Source of the DNA: CAYWJA01 sp964458485
GTDB lineage: Bacteria; Patescibacteriota; Gracilibacteria; UM-FILTER-43-11
NCBI GenBank assembly: GCA_964458485.1
Contig: CAYWJA010000031.1
Span: 1-19,652, forward strand
DNA: 19,652 nt
Reading direction: 5' to 3'
Under the pieces are notes generated by a model. That model saw only the letters and a program-made list of their open reading frames with translations. It made no database searches and was not told the DNA's origin. The position numbers and the translations under genes were made by a program. How positions within the stretch are numbered: the first letter of the stretch is position 1; each line of letters begins with the position of its first letter. Positions 13,321-19,652 of the stretch are shown here, piece after piece.

Positions 13321-14607
13321 ATGACACAATTAATAAAACCACAAATTATAAGAGGTACACGCGACTTCCTACCTCAAGATATGGCAAAAAGAGAATATGT
13401 ATTAAATACTATTAAATCTGTATTTATTCGATTTGGCTACGACGCAATTGAAACACCTGCCATTGAATACGCCAAAACTATTCTTGGTAAATATGGTGAT
13501 GAAGGCAGTAAACAGACATATGCCTTTGAAGATAATGGCGGTAGAAAAATTGCATTAAGATTTGATCAAACAGTCCCATTTGCTAGGCTCGTCGCAACAA
13601 ATTATCAGAACCTCCCTATGCCATTTAAGCGCTATCAAATTGCTCGTGTTTGGCGTGCAGACAGGCCTGCGAAAGGTAGGTATAGAGAATTTTATCAATG
13701 TGATGTAGATATTATTGGCACTACAAACCCTCTCGCAGAAGGAGAAATTATGCAAGTAATGTATCAAGTTTTTAAAGCACTTAAATTCTCAAACTTTATT
13801 ATTAAATTCAATAGTAGGCGACTCATAAACAGCATTCTTGATTCACTAAACATTCCTAAAAAAAATCAAGTAGCTGTTGTGCGTATTTTGGATAAGCTGG
13901 AAAAAATTGGACCAAAAGAAGTGTTGAAAGAATGGAGTAATATTATTGATAAAAAAACTGCTGAAAAACTTTTAAAAATAGTAGATATTAATGGAAATAA
14001 TAAAGAAAAAATTACATTATTACAAAAATATCAGATAGATGAAATTAAAGAATTACTATCAATTTGTAAGTATTCTAAAATTCCTGAGAAAAATTTAATA
14101 TTCGATCCAACTCTTGCACGTGGGCTTGATTATTATACAGGCGTAACATTTGAAGTTGTATTGCCGGATCTAAATATTGGATCAGTTTGTGGTGGCGGAA
14201 GATATGATGATCTATGCAGCTTGTTTATCGATAAAAAATTAAGCGGCGTTGGTGTTGCATTTGGTTTCGACAGAATGATCTTAGCTATGGAAGAAATGAA
14301 TATGTTTAAAAATATTGGTTTAAATTCCAAAGCATTAGTGACTTATTTTGATAAAAACACACTCCAAAATGCAATCGAAATAGCAAATGAGCTACAAAAC
14401 GCATGTGTAAATACAGAAATTTACTTTCAGCCAGATAAAATTGGTAAACAAATGAAATATGCAAATAAAAAATCTATACCATTTGTAATTTTCTGTGGTC
14501 CAGATGAGGTAAAAAATGATGAAATAAAAATAAAAATGATGGAGTCAGGAAAAGAAAAAATAATACCGAGGAATCAAGTTGTTTCTTATTTTAAAGGAAT
14601 TAATTAA
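13321..14607 (+). CDS. hisS: Histidyl-tRNA synthetase
   Basis: 428 residues. Charges tRNA-His in the cytosol. Class II features are in order: RGTRDFLP (11-18), FEDNGGRKIALRFDQTVPFARLVA, motif 2 with GRYREFYQ (119-126), the histidine-specific RGLDYYTG (267-274) and GGGRYD (291-296), motif 3 GVAFGFDRM, and a complete C-terminal anticodon-binding domain (about 333-428). The LRFDQTVPFARLVA and KRYQIARVWRADRPA forms are of the type shared by archaeal/eukaryotic and many bacterial enzymes. Because catalytic and anticodon domains are intact it is called HisS rather than the regulatory subunit HisZ, though it occupies the hisZ position and the next gene is a short-form hisG. There is no clear promoter after the terminator at 13265. 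Confidence 0.95.
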   Translation: MTQLIKPQIIRGTRDFLPQDMAKREYVLNTIKSVFIRFGYDAIETPAIEYAKTILGKYGDEGSKQTYAFEDNGGRKIALRFDQTVPFARLVATNYQNLPMPFKRYQIARVWRADRPAKGRYREFYQCDVDIIGTTNPLAEGEIMQVMYQVFKALKFSNFIIKFNSRRLINSILDSLNIPKKNQVAVVRILDKLEKIGPKEVLKEWSNIIDKKTAEKLLKIVDINGNNKEKITLLQKYQIDEIKELLSICKYSKIPEKNLIFDPTLARGLDYYTGVTFEVVLPDLNIGSVCGGGRYDDLCSLFIDKKLSGVGVAFGFDRMILAMEEMNMFKNIGLNSKALVTYFDKNTLQNAIEIANELQNACVNTEIYFQPDKIGKQMKYANKKSIPFVIFCGPDEVKNDEIKIKMMESGKEKIIPRNQVVSYFKGIN

Positions 14608-14608
14608 A

Positions 14609-14693
14609 TATAGGATATAGGATGTAGGACTGTAGGCAATTAGGCTTATTTTAAATCCTACAACCCTACATCCTACAATAATCCTACATCCTA
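14609..14693. repeat. Repeat hairpin in the hisS-hisG gap
   Basis: TAGGA-T/C-(A/G) 7-nt units (14609-14636: TATAGGATATAGGATGTAGG and on) face CCTACA units (14657-14693). The reverse complement of the second arm matches the first at about 18 of 21 positions. It fills the gap and ends 2 bp before the hisG ATG. Its sequence is unrelated to the 12-nt elements, but the design is the same. Confidence 0.8.
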
Positions 14694-14695
14694 AT

Positions 14696-15352
14696 ATGAA
14701 TCTAAAAATAGCAATTCAAAACAAAGGGCGACTAAATAAACCGAGTTTACAATTTTTAAAATCACTTGGTTTAAAATTACCTGAGAATGGCAGAAAGCTT
14801 ATGAATAAATGTAAAAAAACTGGCATAGAAGTGCTCTATTCCAGGAGTGGAGATATACCTGAATATGTTAGCCGTGGCGTAGCTGACTTTGGCATTGTGG
14901 GGCAAAACGTATTAATCGAGAAAGGCCTGAAAGTCAAGCAAATCAAACCCCTTGGATTTGGCCAATGCAAACTTGTAATAGCAGTTCCAAAACAATCTAA
15001 AATCCAATCAATAAAAGATCTTGAAGGAGAAAGAATTGCAACATCTTATCCAAAAACCCTAAGGCGCTATCTGGAAAAAAATCAGATCAATGCAGCTATT
15101 ATTACAATTGGAGGATCTGTGGAGGCTGCCCCTAGCTTAAATCTAGCTGATGCTATTTGTGATCTGACACAAACTGGTACAACATTAAAAGATAATAATT
15201 TGATATCTATTGATACTATTTTAGAATCCGAAGCTGTTTTGATTGAGAGTTCTTTTATGAAAGACGACAGAATTCAGACACCAGGCGTCAGTAAATTATT
15301 TATCAATAATGACGACTCCTGTCGTCTGATGTCTGACGTCCAAGATATTTAA
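14696..15352 (+). CDS. hisG: ATP phosphoribosyltransferase, short form
   Basis: 218 residues. First step of histidine synthesis: ATP plus PRPP to phosphoribosyl-ATP. The length is that of the short form (HisG-S), which lacks the C-terminal regulatory domain of the roughly 290-residue long form and normally needs a HisZ partner. It starts typically (MNLKIAIQNKGRLNKPSLQFL), then SRSGDIPEYVSRGVADFGIVGQNVL, ATSYPKTLRRYL, GGSVEAAPSLNLADAICDLTQTG (the PRPP-binding stretch) and LIESSFM. The last dozen residues (DDSCRLMSDVQDI) are encoded across a small hairpin (15311-15326) and look like an added tail. No hisZ is in the window; hisS lies immediately upstream. Confidence 0.94.
   Translation: MNLKIAIQNKGRLNKPSLQFLKSLGLKLPENGRKLMNKCKKTGIEVLYSRSGDIPEYVSRGVADFGIVGQNVLIEKGLKVKQIKPLGFGQCKLVIAVPKQSKIQSIKDLEGERIATSYPKTLRRYLEKNQINAAIITIGGSVEAAPSLNLADAICDLTQTGTTLKDNNLISIDTILESEAVLIESSFMKDDRIQTPGVSKLFINNDDSCRLMSDVQDI
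15311..15326 (+). repeat. Small palindrome near the 3' end of hisG
   Basis: GACGAC-TCCT-GTCGTC, followed by TGATGTCTGACGTC. A 6-bp GC-containing stem just inside the coding end, comparable with the REP palindromes in tsaB and pilC. It could be chance or a short insertion. Confidence 0.45.
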
Positions 15353-15370
15353 ATCTTTAATCAATAAAAC

Positions 15371-16663
15371 ATGATCAAAATCCTAAAATGGTCAGACACG
15401 CCAAGAGATGTCAAAGAAAAAATAATGCAACGCGCGCAGGCGGATATGGAGCCAATTCGTGAATATGTTGCTGAATGGATTAATAGAATTAAAACCGATG
15501 GTGATTCGGCGATTATCGAATATATTCGTAAATTTGATGATCCAAATTTTAATATTAAAAATCTTAAAGTAAATAAAAAGGATATTGATGAAGCTTATTC
15601 AAAAATTGACCCAAAAGTTCTCGAAATGATTAGAAAACAGATCGAAATTTCTAAAGCATTCCACAAAAAACAAGCTGAAATGATGGAGAAAGAATGGGTT
15701 ATAGAAACTATACCCGGAGTTATTACAGGCTCTAAGAAAGTACCTGTAGATGCTGCGGGATTATATGTACCAGCAGGCAAAGCACCACTACCCACCGTTG
15801 CGCAAATTCTGACAGTTGCAGCCAGTGCTGCGGGCGTACCGCGCAAAGTTGTTTGTTTTCCGCCAACCGGCAAACATTATGAAATTATTGTGGCAGCAAA
15901 TGAAGCTGGTGCAAATGAAATTTATCGCGTTGGCGGAATTGCAGCAATTGCAGCATTGGCACTTGGAACGAAAACAATAAAGCCTGTGAATGTAATAGCT
16001 GGCCCCGGAAATCCATATGTACAATCCGCCAAACTCCAATTATTTGGGAAGGTGGGGATAGATATGCTTTCCGGACCATCTGAAGCACTGATGATGGCCG
16101 ATGAAACAGCAAATCCAAAATTTCTAGCATCTGACATTCTTGCAAGATGTGAGCATGGATCAGATTCTGCTGGAGTCGTTGTAACTAACTCGATCCAAAT
16201 TGCAGAAGCGACTAAAAAAGAAGTGGGAAAACAAGCGCCCAATTTAACGCGCCAAGATTACATACCAACAGCATTGGTTGAATATTCAGCAATTGTAGTT
16301 GTGGATGGCAAAGATGAAATGATCGAATTTGCAAATGAATACAGTGCAGAGCATTTACAAATTCAGACTAAAAATCCACAAGAAACTTTTGAAAAAATTC
16401 GAAATGCAGGCTCTGTATTTATAGGAAGTTATGCACCTGTCGCAGTTGGTGATTATGCAAGTGGCACTAATCACTGTTTGCCAACCGGAGTTGCTCCTAA
16501 ATTTTCTTCACCAGTTGGGGTTGAAACATTTATGAAAAATATGGAATTTCAGAAGCTTACAAAGGAAGGTTTAAAAAGCCTTCAGCCGATTGTAAAAACA
16601 ATATCTGATGCTGAAGGATTAGATGCCCACAGAGAATCGGTGAATATAAGACTTAATACTTAA
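15371..16663 (+). CDS. hisD: Histidinol dehydrogenase
   Basis: 430 residues. Zinc enzyme that oxidises L-histidinol to L-histidine in two NAD-dependent steps, the last reactions of the pathway. Conserved parts: GLYVPAGKAPLPTVAQILTVAA, GPGNPYVQSAK, GPSEALMMADE, DILARCEHGSDS, the catalytic pair E327-H328 (SAEHLQI), GDYASGTNHCLPTG with D361, and EGLDAHRESV with H420. H262, D361 and H420 match the zinc ligands H262, D360 and H419 of the E. coli enzyme. The fourth ligand, E. coli Q259 in the usual QAEHG, is R259 here (RCEHG). The gene starts 18 bp after hisG. Overall the family fit is strong; the Gln-to-Arg change is the oddity. Confidence 0.95.
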   Translation: MIKILKWSDTPRDVKEKIMQRAQADMEPIREYVAEWINRIKTDGDSAIIEYIRKFDDPNFNIKNLKVNKKDIDEAYSKIDPKVLEMIRKQIEISKAFHKKQAEMMEKEWVIETIPGVITGSKKVPVDAAGLYVPAGKAPLPTVAQILTVAASAAGVPRKVVCFPPTGKHYEIIVAANEAGANEIYRVGGIAAIAALALGTKTIKPVNVIAGPGNPYVQSAKLQLFGKVGIDMLSGPSEALMMADETANPKFLASDILARCEHGSDSAGVVVTNSIQIAEATKKEVGKQAPNLTRQDYIPTALVEYSAIVVVDGKDEMIEFANEYSAEHLQIQTKNPQETFEKIRNAGSVFIGSYAPVAVGDYASGTNHCLPTGVAPKFSSPVGVETFMKNMEFQKLTKEGLKSLQPIVKTISDAEGLDAHRESVNIRLNT

Positions 16664-16664
16664 C

Positions 16665-16750
16665 CAATTGTGGTCGAGTTGTGGCTAGAATTGTGGCTAG
16701 AATTGTTGTTCTAGATCCACAACCCTAGCCACGACCCTAGCCACCATTCG
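16665..16750. repeat. Repeat hairpin in the hisD-hisB gap
   Basis: Tandem GTGGCTAGAATT 12-nt units (16665-16708) face CCCTAGCCAC units (16717-16750) across an 8-nt loop. The reverse complement of the second arm aligns closely with the first, with a few mismatches. It occupies the gap and ends 4 bp before the hisB ATG. Confidence 0.82.
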
Positions 16751-16754
16751 AAAT

Positions 16755-17399
16755 ATGAATAATTTAGGCTACAACATCAAATCACAAAGCGCAGATGAAG
16801 TCAGTTTGTCTCGCACTACCAGAGAATCAAAAATTAACTGCAAAGTTGAAAAATCAGATCAAATTGATTTTAAATTTGAAACTGGTATTGCATTTTTAGA
16901 CCACATGCTAGAACACATTGTATGGCGTAGTGGATTTAATATCGATCTGCAATACGAAACAACTCAATTCAATTTGACCCATGTGACATGGGAGGATGTA
17001 GGGATGGTAGTAGGTACTGCTTTTAGAATTCTTGTGGAAGAAAATATAAAAACAGGTATTGAAACAAAAGGCGCTGCAACAAATGGAATAGATGAAGCCC
17101 TAGCTATCACATACATCAGTTTTGAAGGTAGAAGTGGATGTTTTTTAAATCTCGAAAATATGCCAGGTGCAAACCTTGAACTTGTTGAGGATGCAAAATC
17201 TTGGGATGTTAGACAGTTTTTAGACGGCTTTGCACAAGGAGGCAGATGCACCATAAATATCCAGGGATTGTCTGGCGATGACCCACACCACAGTTGGGAG
17301 GCAATCTTCCGAACTTTTGGCGAAGCACTTGGAAAAGTTTTTACACCAAATTCCCGACGAAAAGGGGTGATTGGAGGAGTAAAAGGCACATTGAATTAA
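16755..17399 (+). CDS. hisB: Imidazoleglycerol-phosphate dehydratase, divergent
   Basis: 214 residues, the length of a monofunctional IGPD. Dehydrates imidazole glycerol phosphate to imidazole acetol phosphate. Recognisable blocks are TTRESKI, FLDHMLEH, TWEDVGMVVGTAF, DEALA, GDDPHHSWEAIFRTFGEAL and the terminal KGTL. It departs from textbook HisB at metal and active-site positions: the HHT-x-ED motif reads THVTWED (one His is Val), the usual RHGG after FLDHML reads WRSG, and TLHI reads TINI. The second motif, DPHH...E, is intact. Its place between hisD and hisH supports the assignment; I believe such HisB-like variants exist in other bacteria, but this is memory, not a search. Starts 91 bp after hisD, beyond a repeat hairpin. 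Confidence 0.85.
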   Translation: MNNLGYNIKSQSADEVSLSRTTRESKINCKVEKSDQIDFKFETGIAFLDHMLEHIVWRSGFNIDLQYETTQFNLTHVTWEDVGMVVGTAFRILVEENIKTGIETKGAATNGIDEALAITYISFEGRSGCFLNLENMPGANLELVEDAKSWDVRQFLDGFAQGGRCTINIQGLSGDDPHHSWEAIFRTFGEALGKVFTPNSRRKGVIGGVKGTLN

Positions 17400-17410
17400 T
17401 TCGTCTTTCA

Positions 17411-17430
17411 TAATTCGTAATTCGTAATTT
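17411..17430 (+). repeat. Short tandem repeat in the hisB-hisH gap
   Basis: Two and a half copies of TAATTCG in the 37-bp gap; the hisB end (GAATTAATTCG) reads as another copy. It is a minimal version of the tandem arms elsewhere, with little complementary partner. Confidence 0.5.
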
Positions 17431-17436
17431 GACAAA

Positions 17437-18021
17437 ATGATAACAATAATAAACTACAACGCCGGCAACATTGCATCCGTAAAATACGCACTTGAGCGAC
17501 TTGGATGCGATTATAAAATTACATCTGATCCAGATGAGATTAAAAATGCGGAAAAGATTATTTTTCCAGGTGTGGGGCGTGCATCACAAGCCATGGACGA
17601 ACTCAAAAAACTCGATTTAATCGATGTTATTAAAAATATCAAAGTCCCCTTTCTTGGTATCTGTTTAGGATTACAATTGTTTGCTGAATTTTCCGAAGAA
17701 GATAATACGGAATGTCTAAGGATAATATCTGGACAAGTAAAAAAATTCCCGAATACTGTCAAAATTCCTCAAATCGGATGGAACCAAGTTAACATCATAA
17801 AACCATCAAAATTAACTGATGGAATTCCGGATAAATCTTATTTTTATTTTGTAAATTCTTACTACTTTGATGCGCCGAATAAATACGTCATTAGTAAAAC
17901 AGATTACGGAATTCCATTTCCATCAATAATTCAAAAAAATAACTTCTATGCAACTCAATTTCACCCGGAGAAATCGGGTAGTGTTGGTGAAAAATTACTA
18001 CTTAATTTTATTAGATTATAA
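17437..18021 (+). CDS. hisH: Imidazole glycerol phosphate synthase, glutaminase subunit HisH
   Basis: 194 residues, a class I glutamine amidotransferase. It hydrolyses glutamine and passes ammonia through the HisF barrel to make imidazole glycerol phosphate and AICAR. The start MITIINYNAGNIASV is typical; the nucleophile is C76 in GICLGLQL, and the rest of the triad is H176 and E178 in ATQFHPEKSG. FPGVGRA (oxyanion-side region) and IPQIGWNQV are also present. It lies three genes upstream of its partner hisF, with hisA between, and starts 37 bp after hisB. No oddity is seen. Confidence 0.96.
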   Translation: MITIINYNAGNIASVKYALERLGCDYKITSDPDEIKNAEKIIFPGVGRASQAMDELKKLDLIDVIKNIKVPFLGICLGLQLFAEFSEEDNTECLRIISGQVKKFPNTVKIPQIGWNQVNIIKPSKLTDGIPDKSYFYFVNSYYFDAPNKYVISKTDYGIPFPSIIQKNNFYATQFHPEKSGSVGEKLLLNFIRL

Positions 18022-18027
18022 TTTTTA

Positions 18028-18107
18028 TTTGTCATTCTGAACTTGATTAAGAATCCACCATTAGCGCGCACACCATGGATCCCGATGTACATCGGGGTGA
18101 CAAAGTG
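18028..18107. repeat. Inverted pair of divergent REPs in the hisH-hisA gap
   Basis: 18028-18056 (TTTGTCATTCTGAACTTGAT... ending GAATCC) and the reverse complement of 18077-18104 (TTTGTCACCCCGATGTACAT... ending GGATCC) share both ends but differ in the core. The second has a CCCGATGTACATCGGG perfect hairpin. The pair lies head to head around 20 bp, like the pair at 7609-7794. Confidence 0.7.
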
Positions 18108-18116
18108 TAAATAATC

Positions 18117-18800
18117 ATGCAAATAATACCAGCAATTGACATCATTGGCGGCAAATGTGTTCGCCTGACAAAAGGTGATTATAATTCAAAAAAAGTCTAT
18201 GACTCAAACCCTTTAAGGGTAGCTAAAAAATTTGAAAAACTTGGCGCTAAAATGCTCCACATAATTGATTTAGATGGGGCAAAAGAAGGCTGTCCGATTA
18301 ATAAAAATTTAATAATAGATATTGCTCAGCAAACTCAAATTCCGATTCAGGTTGGTGGTGGTATCCGGACTATTGAACAATCTGAAGAATATTTAAATTC
18401 CGGAGTAGATCGGATCATTATAGGTACAAAAGCGATCGACAATCCTGCATATTTGCAAAAATTAATTAACAAATTTGGATCTGATCGAATTGTTGTAGGG
18501 CTTGATATTAAAAATAATCAAATCGCTACCAATGGGTGGTTAAAAACATCTGATATAAATTATTTGGAATTTGCAAAATCATTAAAAAATATCGGTGTTA
18601 CAGAAGTCATTGCAACCGATGTTGGGAAAGATGGAACATTAACAGCACCAAATTTTGAATTATATGAATCCCTGAAACAATTTGGTTTTAACTTAATCGC
18701 CGCAGGTGGAATTTCAGATAGCTTGAGTATTCAAAAATTAGATCAAATGGGGCTTTTTGGTGCAGTAATTGGGAAAGCGATATATGAAAATAAATTTTAA
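18117..18800 (+). CDS. hisA: ProFAR isomerase HisA
   Basis: 227 residues, slightly short for the family (about 240). A TIM barrel that isomerises the aminoaldose ProFAR to the aminoketose PRFAR. D8 in IIPAIDI and D130 in VVGLDIK are the catalytic acid/base pair. Phosphate-binding loops are QVGGGIRT (half-barrel 1) and AAGGISD (half-barrel 2), and ATDVGKDGTLTAPN is a HisA-specific stretch that distinguishes it from HisF. The final helix is short. It starts 95 bp after hisH, beyond the REP pair, and hisF follows 22 bp later. Confidence 0.95.
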   Translation: MQIIPAIDIIGGKCVRLTKGDYNSKKVYDSNPLRVAKKFEKLGAKMLHIIDLDGAKEGCPINKNLIIDIAQQTQIPIQVGGGIRTIEQSEEYLNSGVDRIIIGTKAIDNPAYLQKLINKFGSDRIVVGLDIKNNQIATNGWLKTSDINYLEFAKSLKNIGVTEVIATDVGKDGTLTAPNFELYESLKQFGFNLIAAGGISDSLSIQKLDQMGLFGAVIGKAIYENKF

Positions 18801-18822
18801 ATTATAAATTTTAAATAACAAA

Positions 18823-19581
18823 ATGCTTACAAAAAGAATAATCGCATGCATGGATATCAAAGAAGGTCGTGTTGTAAAAGGCACCAATTTCACCCAGCTC
18901 AAAGATGCCGGTGATCCAGTTGAACTCGGTAAACTTTATAGCGATCAAGGAGTGGATGAAATCGTGTTTTTAGACATCATGGCAACAATTGAGAACAGGG
19001 ATACTTTTTACAAGTTGATTGAAAAAATTGCTAAAAATATCAACATCCCATTTACAGTTGGTGGTGGTATAAAAAATTTAGATAACATTCGAAACTCCCT
19101 AAATTCTGGTGCGGATAAGGTGTCGATTGGATCAGCCGCTGTAACTAATTCGGATTTCGTAAAACAAGCCGCAGACGAATTTGGTAGCCAATGCATTGTA
19201 ATATCAGTCGACCCAAAGCAAAAAACTGGCGGAAGTTGGGAAATTTATATAAAAGGTGGGCGAGAACCAACTGGTGTAGATGCCATTGAATTTTCCAGAC
19301 AAATGGAAAAACTCGGCGCCGGTGAACTTCTCGTCAATTCATTAGATCGCGACGGCATGAAAAACGGATATGACATTCCCCTACTCAAAGCAATTTCGGA
19401 TGCAGTTAATATTCCTGTAATCGCATCCAGCGGAGCTGGGAAAAAAGAGGATTTTTTGGAAGCATTTACGGATGGCGGATGTGACGCTGTCCTTGCTGCT
19501 AGCTTATTTCACTATCGAGAATTGGAGGTAAAGGATTTGAAAAAGTATTTAATAAATGAAGGAATACCTATTAGAACTTAA
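18823..19581 (+). CDS. hisF: Imidazole glycerol phosphate synthase, cyclase subunit HisF
   Basis: 252 residues, full length. A TIM barrel that uses ammonia from HisH to cyclise PRFAR, giving imidazole glycerol phosphate and the purine intermediate AICAR. Catalytic D11 (ACMDIKEGRVVKGTNF) and D130 (SVDPK, where IDAK is common) are present at the canonical numbers. Other marks: FTVGGGIK, KVSIGSAAV, VNSLDRDGMKNGYD and VIASSGAGK. It is the last gene in the window. The TAA is followed by a REP compound hairpin. hisI/hisE or hisC would be expected beyond the edge, by analogy with the Bacillus order. Confidence 0.96.
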   Translation: MLTKRIIACMDIKEGRVVKGTNFTQLKDAGDPVELGKLYSDQGVDEIVFLDIMATIENRDTFYKLIEKIAKNINIPFTVGGGIKNLDNIRNSLNSGADKVSIGSAAVTNSDFVKQAADEFGSQCIVISVDPKQKTGGSWEIYIKGGREPTGVDAIEFSRQMEKLGAGELLVNSLDRDGMKNGYDIPLLKAISDAVNIPVIASSGAGKKEDFLEAFTDGGCDAVLAASLFHYRELEVKDLKKYLINEGIPIRT

Positions 19582-19589
19582 TATTCTAC

Positions 19590-19643
19590 TTGTCATCCCG
19601 CACTTGCCTGTCCCGCACGAAGCTGCGGGGATGCGGGATCCAG
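19590..19643. repeat. REP compound hairpin after hisF
   Basis: Outer arms ATCCCGCA/TGCGGGAT enclose an inner CCCGCA-CGAAGC-TGCGGG hairpin, with TTGTCATCCCG at one edge and GGATCCAG at the other, as in the other REPs here. It may also stop transcription or protect the his mRNA end; there is no T run. Confidence 0.75.
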
Positions 19644-19652
19644 TACATTTGC

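Noticed and set aside
13321..14607. HisZ instead of HisS
   Set aside because: RGLDYYTG, GRYREFYQ and the full anticodon-binding domain are present; HisZ usually loses these or the C-terminal domain.
1..19652. UGA recoded as glycine (Gracilibacteria/Absconditabacteria code)
   Set aside because: All the large genes are full length with no in-frame TGA and use normal Gly codons. The single TGA stop lies in a repeat at a sensible C-terminus.

Overview
The window is AT-rich bacterial DNA with compact genes, short intergenic gaps, few recognisable Shine-Dalgarno sites and almost exclusive use of TAA stops. Every long frame stays open under the standard code, so TGA is not reassigned. A minimal type IV pilus operon, a large secreted murein hydrolase with Ig-like domains, a GT26 glycosyltransferase and many hairpin repeats suggest a member of the Candidate Phyla Radiation (Patescibacteria). 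That assignment is inference; no rRNA or other marker is present. A histidine cluster would be notable there, since most such genomes lack amino-acid biosynthesis.

Layout. 1-813 (+): the 3' end of a patatin-like phospholipase gene, then methylglyoxal synthase (mgsA). 817-7512 (-), in transcription order: a SAM methyltransferase, a WecG/TagA-type glycosyltransferase, a membrane PH-domain protein, a 1227-residue PGRP amidase/Ig-like/SpoIID fusion, and tsaB for the t6A tRNA modification. This looks like a surface and cell-wall group. 7513-7877: tandem repeats, an inverted REP pair and a promoter. 7878-8549 (+): an unassigned protein with an RPHHL motif and clustered cysteines. 8546-12225 (-): pilB-like ATPase, prepilin, pilC; a good promoter at 12353-12381 drives them through a repeat-hairpin leader. 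12436-12523: tRNA-Ser(UGA), followed about 300 bp later by an exact 21-nt copy of its 3' end, with a structured non-coding island between. 12952-13236 (+): a TrpR/YerC-family regulator whose promoter overlaps a perfect 22-nt palindrome. 13321-19581 (+): hisS-hisG-hisD-hisB-hisH-hisA-hisF, the Bacillus order with hisS in the place of hisZ.

How the genes work together. HisG, HisD, HisB, HisH, HisA and HisF cover most steps from PRPP and ATP to histidine; hisI/hisE, hisC and the phosphatase are not in the window. HisS uses the product, and the TrpR-like protein is a plausible histidine-responsive repressor. The pilB-pilin-pilC genes form the inner-membrane core of a pilus machine.

The most unusual feature is not a gene. 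Many gaps, and some coding regions, hold hairpins built in one way: short tandem units in one arm and degenerate complementary units in the other. Two, at 1471-1594 and 12231-12337, are homologous. The others have unrelated sequences but the same design, and several end within a few bases of the next start codon. Classical REP palindromes also lie inside tsaB and twice inside pilC, in frame and translated.
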